Below, piece by piece: positions 7,385 through 15,027 of a DNA stretch of 18,168 nt. The notes under the pieces are model-generated. The model saw only the letters and a program-made list of their open reading frames with translations, did no database searches and was not told where the DNA came from. Every line of letters starts with the position of its first letter. Positions within the stretch are counted from its first letter, which is position 1. Made by a program: the position numbers and the translations under genes. The DNA comes from an uncultured Lachnospiraceae bacterium. Lineage in GTDB: Bacteria > Bacillota > Clostridia > Lachnospirales > Lachnospiraceae. The stretch spans positions 1-18,168 of the forward strand of contig CADBUD010000033.1 in NCBI GenBank assembly GCA_902797785.1, written 5' to 3'.

Positions 7385-7882
7385 TCACACAATGCTCCCC
7401 AGCAATCCATAGGAAACGACGGATACGATAAAGGTCGCGATTACGATGCCCAACAGTTCTGCTGCAATTGCCTTTTTAAAGTCAATGTCCAGCAGCGCCG
7501 CAATCAAAGACCCCGTCCATGCTCCTGTTCCCGGAAGCGGGATTCCTACAAATAACACCAGGCCCCAAAACTCGTAGCGTTCGATTTGATCCTTTTTCCC
7601 CATTGCCTTTTGTTCCAGCCACTCTACGATCTTAGCAAAAAAACGGAACCGCCTCATCCATGCAAAGATCTTTTTGATGAATAAAAGAATCAGCGGTATC
7701 GGCAGAATATTTCCAATGATACAGATGGGAATGGCCTTTAAAAGGGGAACCTTTAACATCCATGCTGCAATCAGACCGCCTCGCAGCTCAAGAATCGGAA
7801 ACAGGGAAATGATAAATACCATGACCTCTGCAGATACATAATTTCCCAATGTCGATGTGAACCATACTACAATACTTTCCAT
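7385..7882 (-). CDS. Small membrane protein of the COG2426 (putative small multidrug export) family
   Basis: 165 aa from ATG at 7882. Hydrophobic segments fall at about residues 18-45, 50-70, 100-125 and 135-160. Family signatures are FPILELRGGLIAA, IGNILPIPLILLFI and GIPLPGTGAWTGSLIAALL. The family is annotated as putative small multidrug export proteins, without firm functional proof. The start is uncertain: the ATG at 7882 fits the usual family N-terminus but has only a purine-rich AGAGAG upstream. An ATG at 7942 has GGAG 10 nt before it, and an ATG at 8005 overlaps the hisC stop in ATGA. The extra residues of the longer forms would be encoded by the palindrome at 7917-8011. Confidence 0.85.
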   Translation of the reverse strand: MESIVVWFTSTLGNYVSAEVMVFIISLFPILELRGGLIAAWMLKVPLLKAIPICIIGNILPIPLILLFIKKIFAWMRRFRFFAKIVEWLEQKAMGKKDQIERYEFWGLVLFVGIPLPGTGAWTGSLIAALLDIDFKKAIAAELLGIVIATFIVSVVSYGLLGSIV

Positions 7883-7916
7883 ACTTGTCTCTCTTTCTCT
7901 TTTATCAACTCCAGTT

Positions 7917-8011
7917 ATATCTATGATGTCGGAGTCGGTCATAAAGTCTTCTCTCCACGGACAAGCAAGCTTGTCGTGAAGAAAGACTTTTGACCGCTGA
8001 ATCATAGATAT
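7917..8011. repeat. Long imperfect palindrome at the hisC/COG2426 junction
   Basis: Outer arms ATATCTATGAT (7917-7927) and ATCATAGATAT (8001-8011) pair perfectly. Inside, GGTCA/TGACC, AAAGTCTT/AAGACTTT (with one bulge) and GGACAAGC/GCTTGTC close on a 2-nt AA loop at 7967-7968. The fold is about 35 bp long with few mismatches. There is no T-run on either side, so it is not a standard terminator. The hisC stop codon lies in the right arm. Confidence 0.8.
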
Positions 8012-9054
8012 TCTTTCAAAAATGCGACGAGCGTCTGCATTTCCTCATCTGTTCCAATCGTAATGCGAAGATACTGATCGATTCTCGGCTTACGAAAATG
8101 CCGTACATAAATATGTGCTTTTTTCAATGCCTCAAACAGCTCCTTGGCATCTACTTTTTCATGTGTTACAAACAAAAAATTGGATGCAGATTCGGAAAAA
8201 GAAAATCCAAGTGCTCTCATTTCTTTAGAGAACCATTCTCTTGTTTTTATGATTTTATTTTTGGTCATAGAAAGATATTCCTGGTCGGAAATGACCGCCG
8301 CGCCAATTTTTAAGGCTGGAAGATTCATGGTGTAGGAATTAAATGAAAATTTCACATCGTTCAGATAAGAAATCAGGTGCTCCTGCCCGAAGGCATATCC
8401 AATTCTCATTCCTGCCATGGAATAAGATTTTGAGAACGTCCGGACCACGATCAGATTTTCGTATTGATCGATCAGCGGCAGGGCAGATTCCCCTCCAAAA
8501 TCAATGTATGCTTCGTCCACGATGACAATGGAATCTGAATTCGCGTCCAGGATTTCTTTGATTAAATCAAGTGAAAGCAATCGCCCTGTCGGGGCATTGG
8601 GATTTGGAAAAATGATTCCTCCATTTTCCCTTTGATAATCCCCGGGACGAATCGCAAATTCTTCATCTAACGGAACGGTTTCATAAGGAATCCTTAGAAG
8701 CTCTGCCCAGACATCATAAAAGGAATACGTAATATCCGGAAACAGAATCGGCGCCGTTCCATGAAAAAAGGTCAGAAACAGCATCGCCAGAACATCATCA
8801 GAGCCAACGCCGGCAAAAATCCGACTTTCCGGTACGCCATATGCCCGGGATATGGCCTGAATCAGCTCCCGGCACTCCGGATCCGGATATTTACGGAACG
8901 CAGAAATCTCCAGTTCCCTAAGGCACTGTTCTGCCTTCGGTGATGGAGGATATGGGTTTTCGTTGGTATTCAGCTTGATTAAATGATCTTCCTTTGGCTG
9001 TTCTCCCGGTACATAGGGAACAACTTTTCTTACATTTTTTTCCCAATTCTTCAT
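8002..9054 (-). CDS. hisC: Histidinol-phosphate aminotransferase
   Basis: 350 aa, PLP-dependent, fold type I. It catalyses transamination of imidazole-acetol phosphate in histidine synthesis; stand-alone copies can also act on aromatic amino acids. Seen: IKLNTNENPYPPSP near the N-terminus, NPNAPTG (151-157), VDEAYIDF with D180, and the PLP lysine K209 in TFSKSYSMAGMRIGY. No other his gene is nearby. The start is the only in-frame choice because a TAG lies two codons upstream, yet the AGGAGG is 24 nt away (see the regulatory entry at 9055-9084). It starts 31 nt after the aminotransferase stop codon. Confidence 0.94.
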   Translation of the reverse strand: MKNWEKNVRKVVPYVPGEQPKEDHLIKLNTNENPYPPSPKAEQCLRELEISAFRKYPDPECRELIQAISRAYGVPESRIFAGVGSDDVLAMLFLTFFHGTAPILFPDITYSFYDVWAELLRIPYETVPLDEEFAIRPGDYQRENGGIIFPNPNAPTGRLLSLDLIKEILDANSDSIVIVDEAYIDFGGESALPLIDQYENLIVVRTFSKSYSMAGMRIGYAFGQEHLISYLNDVKFSFNSYTMNLPALKIGAAVISDQEYLSMTKNKIIKTREWFSKEMRALGFSFSESASNFLFVTHEKVDAKELFEALKKAHIYVRHFRKPRIDQYLRITIGTDEEMQTLVAFLKEYL

Positions 9055-9084
9055 ATTCTATGGTTTGGTAAAACCGGTCCTCCT
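9055..9084 (-). promoter_or_regulatory. hisC ribosome binding site with hairpin spacer
   Basis: AGGAGG (9084-9079) lies 24 nt upstream of the ATG. Between them GGTTT and AAACC (9075-9071 and 9066-9062) can form a hairpin with a TACC loop. Folding hides 14 nt and leaves about 10 nt of effective spacing. The fold is inferred from sequence only. Confidence 0.45.
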
Positions 9085-9085
9085 C

Positions 9086-10270
9086 TCAAAATAATTCTTT
9101 TGCCACTTCCTCAAAGCCCGGCAGTGCGCCAAGAATCGTCTCATATGCGACACAGTATGCAATCCGCACATATCCAGGACAAGCGAAAGAGCTTCCCGGA
9201 ACAACCAGAATCTGCCGTTTTTTGCAGGCTTCTACAAAGACCTTTTCATCCTCTGTCGGGGACTTCACGAACAGATAAAACGCGCCTTCCGGCTTGACAC
9301 ATTCATAGCCATATTGTTTAAGCCCCTCATAAAGGGTTTCCCGATTTCTATTATAGTAGGAAACATCCGTCTGGCAATCCAGGCACTTTGCTACCGCAAG
9401 CTGCTGAAGGGATGGTGCATTGACAAAGCCCAAGATCCTGGTCGCTACATTTGCTGCGCCGCACAAGGCTTCAAAATCTGCTGCTTCGTTCGGAATGACC
9501 AAATATCCAATCCTTTCTCCCGGAAGAGACAGCGACTTGCTATAGGAATAACCGACCACCGTATTCCGATAATATTTGGTCAGATAAGGAACCTCTGCCC
9601 CATCATAGACCAATTCCCGGTATGGCTCATCTGAAATCAAATAGATTTCGGTTCCGTATTCCTGCTGTTTTTTCTCAAGAATTGCCGCCAGCTTTTGAAT
9701 CGTTTCTTCGGAATAGACGACACCGGTCGGGTTATTCGGAGAATTGATGATCAGTGCCTTGGTCTTTTCCGTAATTTTATCCTCCAGTTCGGAAAGGTTT
9801 GGCTGGAAGGTCTCCAGATTTGGAGACACCACAATGAGCGTTCCGTCATAATTCGAAACATAGTTTCGATATTCCCCAAAGAACGGAGCAAAGGTAAGGA
9901 CCTCATCTCCCGGATTGAGAATCGATTTTAAAATGACATTCAGTCCCCCGGCCGCGCCGACTGTCATAACGATGTTTTCCTGAGTAAAAGCGGTGTCGAA
10001 TCTCTGATTCAAGGATTTTGCAATTGCCTCCCGTACCTCTTCAAAACCGGAATTGCTCATATATCCATGAACTACGATAGGATCTGTGGTATCCAGGATT
10101 TGTTTCATTGCTTCATTGACTTCTTTGGGAGCAGCGACATTGGGATTTCCCAGACTAAAATCATAGACTTTGTCTGCACCATAGATTTCTGCCATTTTCT
10201 TTCCTTCCTCGAACATTGCGCGGATGACAGAGCTCCCCGCAACCAGAGCTTTCATTTTTTCTGATATCAT
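9086..10270 (-). CDS. Pyridoxal-phosphate aminotransferase (aspartate aminotransferase family)
   Basis: 394 aa, class I/II aminotransferase. Signatures are VYDFSLGNPNVAAPKEV, AAGGLNVILKSILNPGDEV, NSPNNPTG (176-183), SDEPYREL with D214, and the PLP lysine K245 in YSYSKSLSLPGERIGY. The likely reaction is transfer of the amino group between an amino acid such as aspartate and 2-oxoglutarate, but specificity in this family cannot be read with certainty. AAAGGA precedes the ATG. It is probably co-transcribed with hisC, 31 nt downstream; no promoter could be fixed in the 124-nt gap to folD. Confidence 0.9.
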   Translation of the reverse strand: MISEKMKALVAGSSVIRAMFEEGKKMAEIYGADKVYDFSLGNPNVAAPKEVNEAMKQILDTTDPIVVHGYMSNSGFEEVREAIAKSLNQRFDTAFTQENIVMTVGAAGGLNVILKSILNPGDEVLTFAPFFGEYRNYVSNYDGTLIVVSPNLETFQPNLSELEDKITEKTKALIINSPNNPTGVVYSEETIQKLAAILEKKQQEYGTEIYLISDEPYRELVYDGAEVPYLTKYYRNTVVGYSYSKSLSLPGERIGYLVIPNEAADFEALCGAANVATRILGFVNAPSLQQLAVAKCLDCQTDVSYYNRNRETLYEGLKQYGYECVKPEGAFYLFVKSPTEDEKVFVEACKKRQILVVPGSSFACPGYVRIAYCVAYETILGALPGFEEVAKELF

Positions 10271-10394
10271 GTGTTATCCTTTCTTTTTCTCCCTAGGGCT
10301 TCACGCTCTGTGCGCCCTTCGGTGAGTATTCTACTCATGAACGAAATGACTTGCCGTAGTGAAAAACGACAACGGTTTTCGTTAACGGGTATCA
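10271..10394. other. folD-aminotransferase gap with degenerate palindrome
   Basis: The gap holds repeat copy R2 and an AGGGC/GCCCT stem-loop on the aminotransferase leader side. No terminator with a T-run for folD and no clear promoter were found, so it is open whether folD transcription continues into the aminotransferase gene. Confidence 0.4.
10330..10386 (+). repeat. Palindromic repeat copy R2 (degenerate)
   Basis: TACTCATGAACGAAATGACTTGCCG (10332-10356) matches the corresponding part of R1 at 22 of 25 positions. The right side diverges: AACGAAA (10340-10346) can still pair with TTTTCGTT at 10376-10383, with a bulge. Confidence 0.55.
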
Positions 10395-11243
10395 TCACTT
10401 AGCAGATTTACCATGCAGCCTTGCGGCACGCACGACATGCTCTGCCAGAACAGAGGTCGTCACTGCCCCGACTCCTCCCGGTACCGGTGTGGCAGCAGAT
10501 GCTATCTCTTTGATCTCATCAAAATTGACATCTCCACAAATTTTTCCCTCTTCATTGACATTGATTCCGACGTCAATCACAACAGCATCTTTTCCAACCT
10601 CTTCCGCCCCGATCATATTTGCTTTTCCGGCAGCAGCGATCAAGACTTCTGCCTGCTGACAAGTCTTCGCGAGATCCCTTGTTCTGGTATGACATACGGT
10701 AACCGTGGCATTTTTTTGAATCAACAGCATGGCGACCGGTTTCCCGATCACTAAGCTTCTTCCCACGACGGTGACCCGTTTTCCCGTTAGATCGATACCT
10801 GCATGATCTAATATCTCGATGACTGCCTGGGCAGTACATGGGGCAAACCCATCCGTTTCTCCTGCAAAAATCTTTGCCATATTTTCCGGTCCGATACCGT
10901 CAACATCCTTATCCTGCGCAATGCGGGATAGAATGGCGGCTTCATCCAAATGCTTCGGCAGCGGACGAAACAGCAAAATCCCATCAATATGCTCTGCCTC
11001 GTTGAGCTGATCGAAGATTTCCAAAAATTTCTCCTGAGAAATATCCTCCGGTAAAACATATGGCTCTACCTTGATTCCGATCTTTGCCATTCTGTTTTTC
11101 GCGCCCCGCTCATAGGAAATATCATCCGGTCGTTCTCCTACCCGTACTGTGGCAAGGACGGGTGGGGATGTCATCGTCTTTACTTCTTCTGCCAGCCGCT
11201 TCGTCAATGCTTCTGCGACAGCAGCTCCCTTTAAAATTTCCAT
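10395..11243 (-). CDS. folD: Methylene-THF dehydrogenase FolD, cyclohydrolase residues altered
   Basis: 282 aa, normal length for FolD, which oxidises 5,10-methylene-THF to methenyl-THF and in most bacteria also hydrolyses that to 10-formyl-THF. Seen: the nucleotide-binding VVGRSLVIGKPVAMLL (159-174), KDVDGIGPENMAKI (112-125) and the C-terminal PVPGGVGAVTTSVLAEH. Two cyclohydrolase residues differ by alignment to bifunctional enzymes. In SYERGAKNR the tyrosine (Y44) is kept, but the position of the catalytic lysine (K56 in human MTHFD1) is A48, with a lysine one residue later. The GILVQLPLP motif reads GILLFRPLP, so its glutamine (Q100 in human) is F92. A separate cyclohydrolase gene, fchA, ends 9 nt upstream. 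I infer a mainly or only dehydrogenase enzyme; cofactor preference is not readable. Confidence 0.93.
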   Translation of the reverse strand: MEILKGAAVAEALTKRLAEEVKTMTSPPVLATVRVGERPDDISYERGAKNRMAKIGIKVEPYVLPEDISQEKFLEIFDQLNEAEHIDGILLFRPLPKHLDEAAILSRIAQDKDVDGIGPENMAKIFAGETDGFAPCTAQAVIEILDHAGIDLTGKRVTVVGRSLVIGKPVAMLLIQKNATVTVCHTRTRDLAKTCQQAEVLIAAAGKANMIGAEEVGKDAVVIDVGINVNEEGKICGDVNFDEIKEIASAATPVPGGVGAVTTSVLAEHVVRAARLHGKSAK

Positions 11244-11252
11244 CGTTCCTCC

Positions 11253-11882
11253 TTAATGAGCTGTTACGGCGGACAGTACCTGTTCAAAGATCTTATCTGC
11301 CATCTCATTTCCCTGCCGAATCAGCTCCATCGCTCTTTGATTGAGTTCCTCTGCTTTTTGTCTTTCTTTCATGAGTCTGGTATTGATAAATACATTCAGC
11401 GAGGCACCAGACAGAGCCGCCTTTGCCATCTGCGCCCCGACACCGACATCACTAATCGCGATCCGTGTCCCGATTTCTCCCAGACGCTCTAAAAGCTTTA
11501 GTCCCTCCGCAATCTTTTCCATCAGCTCCAACGGTACCCGGCTTGCCGCCAGCAGACATTCCTCCATGATCTCATCCCGTTTTTTTTGCTCCTCCTCTGT
11601 TGAACGCGGCAGGCCATAGGCCCGGGATAATGGTTCGAACGCTCTGGCATCCTTCTCCATATAGGATAAGAGCTCTTTGGACAATTCTTCGGTCTGTTTG
11701 ATCAGAGCTTCTATTTCTTCCTGTACATCAGCGTATTTTTTCTTCCCTGAAGTCAGATTTGCCACCATACTTCCAAGCGCTAAGCCCATCGAGGCCGCAA
11801 GAGCGGATGCTCCTCCCCCGCCCGGGACAGGAGCATCCGAAGAAAGCTCTGAAATGAATTGATTGATTGTTTTCTGTTCCAT
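11253..11882 (-). CDS. fchA: Methenyl-THF cyclohydrolase (FTCD cyclodeaminase family)
   Basis: 209 aa, all-alpha protein of the formiminotransferase-cyclodeaminase C-terminal family. Seen: SSDAPVPGGGGASALAASMG (14-33), LGSMVANLTSGKKKY, and ISDVGVGAQMAKAALSGASL in the C-terminal half. Stand-alone members in Clostridia act as methenyl-THF cyclohydrolase, giving 10-formyl-THF, or as formimino-THF cyclodeaminase. Immediate linkage to folD and nearby fhs favours the former. AAAGGAAG precedes the ATG. The gap to xylB is 67 nt and contains repeat R3. Confidence 0.9.
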   Translation of the reverse strand: MEQKTINQFISELSSDAPVPGGGGASALAASMGLALGSMVANLTSGKKKYADVQEEIEALIKQTEELSKELLSYMEKDARAFEPLSRAYGLPRSTEEEQKKRDEIMEECLLAASRVPLELMEKIAEGLKLLERLGEIGTRIAISDVGVGAQMAKAALSGASLNVFINTRLMKERQKAEELNQRAMELIRQGNEMADKIFEQVLSAVTAH

Positions 11883-11924
11883 CTTTCTTCCTTTCTAGAT
11901 CTTCATCCGCCAAACCAGCTTTTT

Positions 11925-11960
11925 TGAACAAAACGGCAGATCCTTTCATTCATGAGTATA
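11925..11960 (-). repeat. Palindromic repeat copy R3 spanning the xylB stop codon
   Basis: Read on the minus strand it aligns with R1 (876-911) without gaps at 30 of 36 positions, including TATACTCATGAA at one end and CCGTTTTGTTCA at the other. The xylB stop codon TGA is part of the repeat (TAC TCA TGA). Confidence 0.65.
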
Positions 11961-13422
11961 ATCCCCGCACGGCCGGATATAGCGTTTTAAATCTCTGATA
12001 ACAGCTTTCATATTTTTCTACTAATTCCGGTTCCGGACAAACGGTATCCATGACCTTGACCAGCTGATTTGCGATGGTCTTCACATCCGGATAGACACCG
12101 CAGCCTACCGCCGCCAGCATCGCAGCTCCCAGTGCCGGGCCTTCCTCACTTTCGATAATGTCCACCTTGAGGTTTAGGATATTTGCGATCATTCTCCGCC
12201 ACAGGGGACTCTTGGCGCCGCCGCCGCAGATTTTCGTCCGCTTTGGGGTAACCCCCAGTTCTTTTGCCACTTCAAAAGAATCACGGAGTCCAAAGCTGAC
12301 GCCTTCTAAGACCGCCTGGGTCATCTCTTCCCGGGTCGTATCCATCGACATGCCAAGAAACATCGCCCGGACATTGGCATCATTATGAGGCGAACGTTCT
12401 CCCATCAGATACGGGAGGAAAAAGACCTTGTTCTCCCCCAGCTTCTGAATGCCCTTTTGCTCCGCGGCAAAGTCGGAAGTCTTTAGGATTTCTTCATTCC
12501 ACCATTTGTTGCAGGAGGCAGCGCTCAGCATACAGCCCATCAGATGATACTGCCCGTCTGCATGGGCAAAGGAATGAAGGGCATTGTTTTGATCCACCCG
12601 AAAGCTTTCACTGGAAATGAAAATTGTCCCTGAGGTGCCAAGGGAAATATTGCAGGCTCCATCTCCGACAGTCGCTGTTCCGACAGCTGCCGCCGCATTA
12701 TCCCCGGCACCCGCGATGATTTTTACGGATTCCGGAAAGGACAGCTCATCTGCTACGGATTTTTTCAACGTCCCGACCACCTCACTGCTTTCATAGATTG
12801 TCGGAAGCTGTTCTCTTGTAATGCAGCAGATCTTTAACATTTCCTCTGACCAGCAGCGGTTCTTTACATCCATCAAAAGCATACCGGATGCATCGGACAC
12901 ATCGGTACAAAAACTGCCGGACAAACAATATGCCAGATAGTCCTTTGGCAACATGATCTTTTTGATCTTATCAAAACGCTCCGGCTCGTGCTTTTTCATC
13001 CAAAGAAGCTTTGGCGCTGTAAACCCCGGAAACGCAATATTCGCCGTATAGGCAGATAGTGTTTCTTTTCCAATAACATCGTTTAAATACGCCGTTTCCT
13101 CCGTCGTCCTTCCATCATTCCAAAGGATTGCCGGACGGATGACATGATCTTGCTCGTCCAATACGACCAGTCCATGCATCTGTCCGCCAAAGCTGATACC
13201 TGCCAGCTCTCCCATTCTTCCCTCTTCGGCCAGCTCTTTGGTCAGCTCCTTCATTCCGTCCATAGACGCACTGACCCAGTCTTCCGGATTTTGCTCAGAC
13301 CATCCGGAATGCGGAAAGTACAGGGGATATTCCCGGGAAACGATTTTTTTGATTGCTCCGCCTTCTTCCATCAGCAGAAGTTTTACTGCGGAGGTCCCCA
13401 GATCTACACCAATAAAATACAT
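11950..13422 (-). CDS. xylB: Xylulokinase
   Basis: 490 aa, FGGY kinase family, phosphorylating D-xylulose to xylulose 5-phosphate. Seen: N-terminal GVDLGTSAVK, the substrate-loop GGQMHGLV (79-86), the catalytic aspartate D241 in GAGDNAAAAVGTA, and the ATP-site motifs LGTSGTIF and CGGGAKSPLWRRM. The start is the ATG at 13422, with AGGAGAAGG upstream; an in-frame ATG at 13461 lies inside the isomerase gene. It is 22 nt downstream of the isomerase gene, so the two form a sugar isomerase/kinase pair. The kinase type is confident; the true sugar follows from the isomerase and is not certain. Confidence 0.93.
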   Translation of the reverse strand: MYFIGVDLGTSAVKLLLMEEGGAIKKIVSREYPLYFPHSGWSEQNPEDWVSASMDGMKELTKELAEEGRMGELAGISFGGQMHGLVVLDEQDHVIRPAILWNDGRTTEETAYLNDVIGKETLSAYTANIAFPGFTAPKLLWMKKHEPERFDKIKKIMLPKDYLAYCLSGSFCTDVSDASGMLLMDVKNRCWSEEMLKICCITREQLPTIYESSEVVGTLKKSVADELSFPESVKIIAGAGDNAAAAVGTATVGDGACNISLGTSGTIFISSESFRVDQNNALHSFAHADGQYHLMGCMLSAASCNKWWNEEILKTSDFAAEQKGIQKLGENKVFFLPYLMGERSPHNDANVRAMFLGMSMDTTREEMTQAVLEGVSFGLRDSFEVAKELGVTPKRTKICGGGAKSPLWRRMIANILNLKVDIIESEEGPALGAAMLAAVGCGVYPDVKTIANQLVKVMDTVCPEPELVEKYESCYQRFKTLYPAVRGLYS

Positions 13423-13444
13423 ATTCCTTCTCCTATTCTTTGTT

Positions 13445-14938
13445 CTATCGAATCGATTCAAACGGATTTTCTGTCGGATATCTTACTCCGGCCGGCTGAT
13501 TATACCCGATCTCCTCCACCGGAACTCCGATATATTTGAATACCTCGTACAATTCCCTGCCAAAATGTCCAAATGCCACTGCCCCGTGGTGCGGGAATCC
13601 CTTTTCAATCAGTACATGGCGATAAAACCGTCCCATTTCCGGAATCGCAAAAATACCAATAGATCCAAACGAACGAGTTGCTACCGGCAGTACCTCTCCC
13701 TGGGCAATGTAGGCCCGAAGCTTGTTGTCTGCCGTGCTCTGTAAACGATAGAAAGTGATTTCTCCCGGAGCAATATCTCCCTCCAGCGTTCCCTGTGTCA
13801 CTTCCTCCGGAAGACTCCTTGCCATGATCATCTGATACTTCATCTCACAAGAGACCAGTTTTCCCGAAGCAGTATTGCCACAGTGGAAGCCCATGAAAGT
13901 ATCCTTCTGCGTATAATCAAATTTGCCCTGGATATCTTCTTTATATAAATCCTTCGGAACGGAATTATTGATATCTAACAAGGTCACGGCATCCTCACTT
14001 ACGAGTGTTCCGATAAATTCGCTCAGAGCGCCATAGATATCCACTTCACAGGAGACCGGGATTCCCCGGGCCGTCAGACGGCTGTTGACATAGCATGGCA
14101 CGAAACCGAACTGTGTCTGGAACGCCGGCCAGCACTTTCCTGCAATTGCCACATATTCACGATATCCTCGGTGCTCCTCAATCCAGTCCGTCAGCGTGAG
14201 CTCATACTGTGCGAGCTTAGATAAGATCTCCGGCTTTTTATTTCCTGCGCCAAGCTCTTCTTCCATTTCTTTGACAATCGCCGGGATCCGCTCATCATGA
14301 TCATGTTTGTGAAATGCTTCGAACAGATCCAGCTCTGAATTTTCTTCAATCTCAACCCCCAGATTATACAACTGCTTGATTGGCGCATTGCAGGCCAAAA
14401 AGTTCAGCGGGCGCGGGCCAAAGCTGATGATCTTTAGGCTGCTCAATCCGATCACAGCTCTTGCGATTGGCAGGAAATCGTGGATCATATCCGCGCAATC
14501 CTCAGCATCACCGACCGGATACTCCGGAATATAGGCCTTGATATTACGAAGCTTGAGATTGTAGCTGGCGTTCAGCATTCCGCAGTATGCATCCCCACGC
14601 CCCTGGATCAGATCTGATCCGGACTCTTCTGCTGCTGCAATAAACATTTTAGGGCCTTCAAAATGCTTCGCCAGCAGTGTTTCGGAAATCTCCGGCCCGA
14701 AATTTCCAAGATATACGACCAATGCATTACAGCCTGCTGCCTTGATATCCTCTAGAGCCTGAACCATATGTATTTCGCTCTCTACGATGCAGACTGGACA
14801 TTCATACAGCTCTTCCCCGTCATACTTTTTCGTATATGCTTCTACCAGATTTTTTCTGCGGTTCACAGAAAGACTCTCCGGAAAACAATCGCGGCTCACA
14901 GCCACTAATCCCACTTTTACCTTTGGTTTGTTCGTCAT
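13445..14938 (-). CDS. Sugar isomerase of the L-fucose/L-arabinose isomerase family
   Basis: 497 aa, COG2407-like. The family interconverts aldoses and ketoses with a divalent metal. Likely metal ligands are E298 (SCEVDIYGAL), D322 (LLDINNS) and a histidine, H352 in GFHCGNTASG or H450/H451 in FPHHGAVAFGHFG. Fucose isomerase-type features include GRGDAYCGM and FGPRPLNFLACNAP. It is neither XylA nor a close AraA by eye. Being next to xylB suggests that its product is D-xylulose or another ketopentose. AAAGGAGG precedes the ATG. A weak promoter and an inverted repeat sit in the 89-nt gap to fhs. Confidence 0.85.
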   Translation of the reverse strand: MTNKPKVKVGLVAVSRDCFPESLSVNRRKNLVEAYTKKYDGEELYECPVCIVESEIHMVQALEDIKAAGCNALVVYLGNFGPEISETLLAKHFEGPKMFIAAAEESGSDLIQGRGDAYCGMLNASYNLKLRNIKAYIPEYPVGDAEDCADMIHDFLPIARAVIGLSSLKIISFGPRPLNFLACNAPIKQLYNLGVEIEENSELDLFEAFHKHDHDERIPAIVKEMEEELGAGNKKPEILSKLAQYELTLTDWIEEHRGYREYVAIAGKCWPAFQTQFGFVPCYVNSRLTARGIPVSCEVDIYGALSEFIGTLVSEDAVTLLDINNSVPKDLYKEDIQGKFDYTQKDTFMGFHCGNTASGKLVSCEMKYQMIMARSLPEEVTQGTLEGDIAPGEITFYRLQSTADNKLRAYIAQGEVLPVATRSFGSIGIFAIPEMGRFYRHVLIEKGFPHHGAVAFGHFGRELYEVFKYIGVPVEEIGYNQPAGVRYPTENPFESIR

Positions 14939-14963
14939 AATAAAATACCTCCTTTAATCTCAT

Positions 14964-15012
14964 CTATAATTTTACACCGTTAGCAAAAACCAACCATTGT
15001 TCTCGCCAACAA
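14964..15012 (-). promoter_or_regulatory. Possible promoter and operator of the isomerase-xylB pair
   Basis: Minus strand TTGGTT (14993-14988), an 18-nt spacer and TTATAG (14969-14964) form a weak sigma-A-like pair. Just upstream, TTGTT-CTCGCC-AACAA (14997-15012) is a 5-bp inverted repeat that could be a regulator site. Both are tentative. Confidence 0.3.
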
Positions 15013-15027
15013 ATAAATCCCCCCGCA

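Noticed and set aside
7917..8011. Rho-independent terminator after hisC
   Set aside because: The stem is long, but no T-run follows on either strand, so I treat it as a palindromic repeat.
10413..10754. Plus-strand open frame opposite folD
   Set aside because: It is antisense to a well-conserved gene, has no ribosome site and no recognisable domain. The same holds for the other long frames opposite ffh, hisC, the aminotransferase gene and fhs.
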